Shown here piece after piece: positions 39,220-42,157 of a stretch of 42,157 bases of DNA. Both the position numbers and the translations under genes were made by a program. The DNA comes from an uncultured Bacteroidales bacterium (GTDB lineage: Bacteria > Bacteroidota > Bacteroidia > Bacteroidales > UBA932). The stretch lies in assembly GCA_949297365.1 (NCBI GenBank), contig CASFSL010000017.1, forward strand, positions 1 to 42,157, written 5' to 3'. Under the pieces are notes generated by a model. It did not search any database. It was not told the DNA's origin and saw only the letters and a program-made list of their open reading frames with translations. Every line of letters begins with the position of its first letter. Position 1 is the stretch's first letter.

Positions 39220-39642
39220 ATGATTAGTAATGAGCAATTTAAACTTTTAATCGAACAGCTGAAATTAAGCAGCGGATTAAAACAGTCGGAGATAGCCGAG
39301 ATGCTTTCTGTCAAAAGCACATATCTCTCAGATATGATTAACGGTAGAGTGCCCATTACTGAGAAGATGCTGAAAAAAATATCTGAAAAATTTCAGATAA
39401 ACAACTTCGGCAGCAAAAATATAACAGCCGGCATCATTAACCATTCAACGATTGACAACCGCTCGTACTACAGCGACTCCCCGGACGTGCTGCGTGCCGA
39501 GATCGACCGCCTCGACCAGATAATAGAGACCAAGGAAGGAATAATCAAGAGCCAGGAGGAGAGGATCAAGAGCCAGGAGGAGAGGATCAAGAGCCAGGAG
39601 GAGAGGATCGACAAGCTGCTCGACATCATTGCCAGGAAATAA
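39220..39642 (+). CDS. Phage repressor-like HTH protein with repeated coiled coil
   Basis: 140 residues. Residues 5-60 are an XRE-type helix-turn-helix (QFKLLIEQLKLSSGLKQSEI, LSVKSTYLSDMINGRVPIT). A short linker (65-90) leads to a coiled coil (about 93-140) built of three identical heptads KSQEERI and closing variants. The protein should dimerise or oligomerise through the coil, fitting cooperative binding to three operators at 39090-39147. It lacks a LexA-like cleavage domain, so induction must work differently. The A/T-rich 5' end differs from its GC-rich 3' half, which suggests that the two parts have different histories. Confidence 0.8.
   Translation: MISNEQFKLLIEQLKLSSGLKQSEIAEMLSVKSTYLSDMINGRVPITEKMLKKISEKFQINNFGSKNITAGIINHSTIDNRSYYSDSPDVLRAEIDRLDQIIETKEGIIKSQEERIKSQEERIKSQEERIDKLLDIIARK
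39547..39609 (+). repeat. Three perfect 21-bp tandem repeats in the repressor gene
   Basis: The unit from aagagccagg to aggatc is repeated at 39547-39567, 39568-39588 and 39589-39609 without change, coding one heptad (KSQEERI) each. A degenerate unit precedes it. Perfect in-frame repeats can expand or contract by slippage and would change coiled-coil length without breaking the frame. Confidence 0.95.
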
Positions 39643-39664
39643 TAACCATTAAAATCAATACAGT

Positions 39665-40399
39665 ATGAAAAAGTATGTATTTTTTATATTACTCATAATA
39701 ACTATTTTAAGCGGATGTAGAAATGGGGGTTCGAAAATAAATAGAGGGAATAAATATGATGTTGACACAGTTTATCATACTGATAAAATAAAAGAACTGG
39801 AATTTAATGGACTATTTGAGTTCAAGATAGGAATTACAACTGTCAGGGACTGTAAGAGAATCAACGATGAAATGACTTTCTCGGATCCTTTCTTCAAACC
39901 CAACTTCTACGGCAGCGACAAGTGGGAAGTTCATGACACGGAAAAAGCTGACAGGTGGGCCAAAAATGATTTGATCTCGAAATATGATTTCACCTTATAT
40001 ACAGTCGGTGATATTAAAATTAATTCACTGTCTCTTGCCTTTTACAACGACACACTATGCGCCATAAATGTACCAAGCGTGGATTATGATTTGCTCTCCC
40101 TTGTAATTGAGAAATATGGACCGGGTGAAGGATATGAGCAAAGCAGCGGCTATAAAAAAGGTGACAAATATTACTTCGACTCCAGAGAGCGAAGAGAGTG
40201 GAAAGGGCGCAAGGCCACTGCTGAATATTACAAAAGTAGTTCCAACGAGGGACCTTTAGGGGGCTATTTGGTAGAATATCTGACTATTTCAGATAATTCT
40301 GGCAGATATGAACTGTTTGAAAAAGAGTTGCAAACTCTTAAAGAAGAAGATAAAAAAATTGAAGAAAAGGATCATCAAAACATGATAGATTTACTATAG
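39665..40399 (+). CDS. Lysogeny-region lipoprotein
   Basis: 244 residues with a signal peptide (KYVFFILLIITI) and lipobox LSGC (C18), so it is anchored to a membrane facing the periplasm or cell surface. The mature part is polar, with Tyr/Lys-rich strands and an acidic helical end (LKEEDKKIEEKDHQ). Its codons are A/T-rich, unlike the phage backbone. It follows the repressor gene by 22 bases and should be made in the lysogen. Prophage lipoproteins in this position sometimes block entry by related phages; no homology supports this here. Confidence 0.75.
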   Translation: MKKYVFFILLIITILSGCRNGGSKINRGNKYDVDTVYHTDKIKELEFNGLFEFKIGITTVRDCKRINDEMTFSDPFFKPNFYGSDKWEVHDTEKADRWAKNDLISKYDFTLYTVGDIKINSLSLAFYNDTLCAINVPSVDYDLLSLVIEKYGPGEGYEQSSGYKKGDKYYFDSRERREWKGRKATAEYYKSSSNEGPLGGYLVEYLTISDNSGRYELFEKELQTLKEEDKKIEEKDHQNMIDLL

Positions 40400-40458
40400 A
40401 GTATGCCTGCCTCATACACAAATATCCAACAAGAGATAAAATCAAATAACATCATACC

Positions 40459-41190
40459 ATGACCCAGATACCAAAAAAACTGAATAAATGTCCGCTTGTG
40501 GATGTAATATTCGAGATACGCTTCAATCCCATCGTTCCTCCAGAGGTCGTATTTCCTATGATCTATAGCCGTATCAGCAACGATTTCGGTCCAATAGAAT
40601 CTCTCCCGGTATCACAAATTCCGGCACAGACTCGGGAAAGCGACCCTAATCTTGAATTTGCACCATTATTCAGGTTACGGAGCAATGCGAACAAAAACCA
40701 CATCATTCAGATTGGGCCAAAGGTTGTAATATGGAGCTCTTCTCCACTCTATTCCGGATGGGACAATTTTAGGGAATACGTAACGCCATTGCTCAAGACC
40801 GTCATCCAATGCGGAGTTCTTACAACTATTATAAGGACAGGATTCAGAGCCGTGAATTTTTTTGAGGACACAGATATATTCAAAAACAAACTGCTCGTCA
40901 AAATCTCACTGAATGATAGTGAAATCCGATATAATCAGACAACTCTTAGAACTGAGCTGATCAAAGATGAGTACCACTCCACTGTACAGGTAATGAACGA
41001 GGCCCAAGTAAACCTGCCGGCATCACGTAAAGCTGGCTCAATCATCGACATCGACACATTCAATGTCTCACATGCCTCTACATCCGAAGACATCATAAGA
41101 AGGCTAGACATAGCTCACGACATTGAGAAGGAAGCTTTTTTCAGTCTTCTTAAGGATGATTTTCTAAAAACCCTTGAACCAGAATATTAA
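40459..41190 (+). CDS. TIGR04255-family protein
   Basis: 243 residues. The N-terminus (KKLNKCPLVDVIFEIRF) is the hallmark of the TIGR04255 family, whose members are scattered in genomic islands and have no established function. The rest alternates strands and helices (QIGPKVVIWSSSPLYSGWDN, ACGVLTTIIRTGFRAVNFFE-like tracts) without a catalytic motif. It heads a three-gene row with tight spacing (15 and 2 bases). Its low GC and its place beside the attachment site mark it as cargo. A defence role is likely enough to test, but not shown. Confidence 0.7.
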   Translation: MTQIPKKLNKCPLVDVIFEIRFNPIVPPEVVFPMIYSRISNDFGPIESLPVSQIPAQTRESDPNLEFAPLFRLRSNANKNHIIQIGPKVVIWSSSPLYSGWDNFREYVTPLLKTVIQCGVLTTIIRTGFRAVNFFEDTDIFKNKLLVKISLNDSEIRYNQTTLRTELIKDEYHSTVQVMNEAQVNLPASRKAGSIIDIDTFNVSHASTSEDIIRRLDIAHDIEKEAFFSLLKDDFLKTLEPEY

Positions 41191-41204
41191 AATTACTACT
41201 TTTG
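41174..41204 (+). promoter_or_regulatory. Internal promoter before the 91-residue gene
   Basis: TTG (41174-41176), 20 bases, TACTTTTG (41197-41204): a full match to the Bacteroidetes consensus inside the end of the TIGR04255 gene. The -7 box ends two bases before the ATG at 41206, so transcripts would start about 41210 and the next in-frame ATG (41245) may be the true start from this promoter. Confidence 0.6.
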
Positions 41205-41205
41205 T

Positions 41206-41481
41206 ATGAATATCATAAGTTTAAGCAGTACTGTGATACTTGCTATGGCTGGAACACAAGACGCATCGCCTCATACTGACATCAAGACTCCGATGTATAC
41301 AGATGTACGGACTCTTGAACAGACTTCTTCATCCAACTCGAACGATGTCAAGATTTCCAGCACCGCATACCTGCCTCTCGTAAATCTACATAAGGTGTTT
41401 GAAGAGTTTCATAAAACTCAATTCTACGCTGATGTATACAAGGGGAAGTCTCTAGGTGAGTTTATAAGAATCGAAGAGTAA
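41206..41481 (+). CDS. Small cargo protein of unknown function
   Basis: 91 residues, or 78 if translation begins at the ATG at 41245. The first 15 residues are mildly hydrophobic; the middle is Ser/Thr/Asn-rich and likely disordered, and the end (YLPLVNLHKVFEEFHKTQFY, KGKSLGEFIRIEE) is helical. The gene ends two bases before the next start. Its small size and disordered part fit an antitoxin, adaptor or regulatory subunit of its neighbours. Not recognised. Confidence 0.6.
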   Translation: MNIISLSSTVILAMAGTQDASPHTDIKTPMYTDVRTLEQTSSSNSNDVKISSTAYLPLVNLHKVFEEFHKTQFYADVYKGKSLGEFIRIEE

Positions 41482-41483
41482 TC

Positions 41484-42026
41484 ATGGCCACAATAGAAAT
41501 ATGTGCTACCGGCGAAATCACCACCGGAACGATAGTGCATAATATACCATGGAATCAGGATGGGGTAAATCTTCCCGGCATAGTGCTGTCAAACGCATGC
41601 GATTTAGAGCACGACAAGGCGGGCTACATCATAATTGCCGGCCTCGTCGAGGCTAAGACTACACTGCTGGATTCCAACGAGTACAAGAATCTGAACATAA
41701 CCCCCAGGACCGAGCTTTCAAACAAGGATAAAGTGAAACTCAAAAGATTCTATGAGGACTATATTTACAATAAAGGGATCACGCGATACTACCTCATATA
41801 TCCAAACAAAGCCCTTGAGGCGTCCATGCCCGCCATGCTGGTAGATTTCCAGCATTTGACATCCATTCCGTCTAACGAAAGCAACAGGCTGAGAATATTA
41901 GCCGAACTGAAGTCTCCGTTCAGGGAGGAGATGATGCAGCATTTCACCTCGTACACATCCCGAGTACCTGTTCCGAGAGAAGAATCTTCAGTGATATTCC
42001 CCTTGCTTACCGATTACGTTTTATAA
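41484..42026 (+). CDS. Cargo protein with an SNACDLE motif
   Basis: 180 residues, alpha/beta. A hydrophobic strand leads into VLSNACDLEHDKAGYIIIAG (about 33-52); the segment S/T-x-x-C-D-L/I followed by a D/K-rich turn is familiar from uncharacterised proteins of genomic islands, and the Cys/Asp pair could be catalytic. Then come helices (DKVKLKRFYEDYIYNKGI) and a C-terminal strand/helix part. It closes the cargo operon, 114 bases before attR. The function is unknown; partner of the TIGR04255 protein is the best guess from order and spacing. Confidence 0.62.
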   Translation: MATIEICATGEITTGTIVHNIPWNQDGVNLPGIVLSNACDLEHDKAGYIIIAGLVEAKTTLLDSNEYKNLNITPRTELSNKDKVKLKRFYEDYIYNKGITRYYLIYPNKALEASMPAMLVDFQHLTSIPSNESNRLRILAELKSPFREEMMQHFTSYTSRVPVPREESSVIFPLLTDYVL

Positions 42027-42140
42027 GGAATGAGTGCTCCCCGGGACGGAAACGGGACTACGAACCACGGCAATAGCCAAATTATAAACACATAACACGA
42101 CGATTTACAATAAATTACAAGATGGAGAAAAAAGGCAACA
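42027..42140. other. Phage arm of attR
   Basis: Non-coding, A/T-rich, containing the second 18-bp arm-type repeat. No terminator with a T-run is obvious after the cargo genes, so in the excised circle transcription could continue through the joined att site into the integrase gene. Confidence 0.5.
42041..42058. repeat. Right copy of 18-bp integrase arm-type repeat
   Basis: Exact copy of 75-92 (ccgggacggaaacgggac), same orientation, 82 bases from the attR core. Together the pair is a likely set of P and P' arm sites for the integrase. Confidence 0.7.
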
Positions 42141-42157
42141 AGTCCTCTCTCCGCTAC
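42141..42157 (+). repeat. attR core
   Basis: Exact direct repeat of 1-17. The window stops at its last base, which shows that the sequence was cut at the prophage boundary. The excised phage genome would be 42,140 bp. Confidence 0.9.

Overview
The window is one complete integrated prophage, cut exactly at its attachment sites: the same 17 bases (agtcctctctccgctac) stand at 1-17 and 42141-42157. The repeat reads like the 3' end of a tRNA gene (T-stem, acceptor stem, discriminator A, no encoded CCA), and a tyrosine integrase lies just inside the left end. The host looks like a member of the Bacteroidales. Shine-Dalgarno sites are missing, several start sites are preceded by Bacteroidetes-type promoters (TTTG, about 20 bp, TAnnTTTG), and the integrase, terminase, primase and tail proteins are of the kinds seen in Bacteroidetes phages. 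The backbone is clearly GC-rich, which would suit Alistipes or a relative, but the genus is a guess.

Layout. Left end (1-1400, + strand): attL, integrase, terminator. Nearly everything else up to 39061 is on the minus strand, so it is transcribed from right to left. From the right: an early promoter at 39142-39174 overlapping three evenly spaced operators; a cluster of small early genes (35689-39061) including a membrane-tethered LuxR-type regulator; a large primase-helicase (32495-35398); a 500-bp non-coding region with about eight iterons (probable origin, 32107-32378); an apparent toxin-antitoxin-chaperone operon (30687-31978) with its own promoter, palindromes and terminator; head genes (protease, major capsid protein, second head protein; 25910-29530); DNA packaging and connector genes (terminase, portal, connectors; 17731-25833); tape measure, tail tip and a very long tail fibre (3998-17438); and lysis (holin candidates, M15 endolysin, unimolecular spanin; 1455-3090).

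Right end (39220-42026, + strand): the repressor-like HTH protein with a repeated coiled coil, then AT-richer cargo: a lipoprotein, a TIGR04255-family protein and two small unrecognised proteins. These genes face away from the lytic genes and are probably expressed in the lysogen. They are candidates for superinfection exclusion or anti-phage defence.

How the parts work together: the repressor at 39220 would bind the operators at 39090-39147 and silence the leftward early promoter. When it is released, early and replication genes are transcribed, then head, packaging, tail and lysis genes in one long leftward direction. The integrase, with arm-type repeats at 75-92 and 42041-42058, joins and separates the ends.

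The points most worth following up are the HigBA/SecB-like operon, the iteron origin, the three-operator switch, the start-codon hairpin of the tape measure gene, and the cargo operon at the right end.
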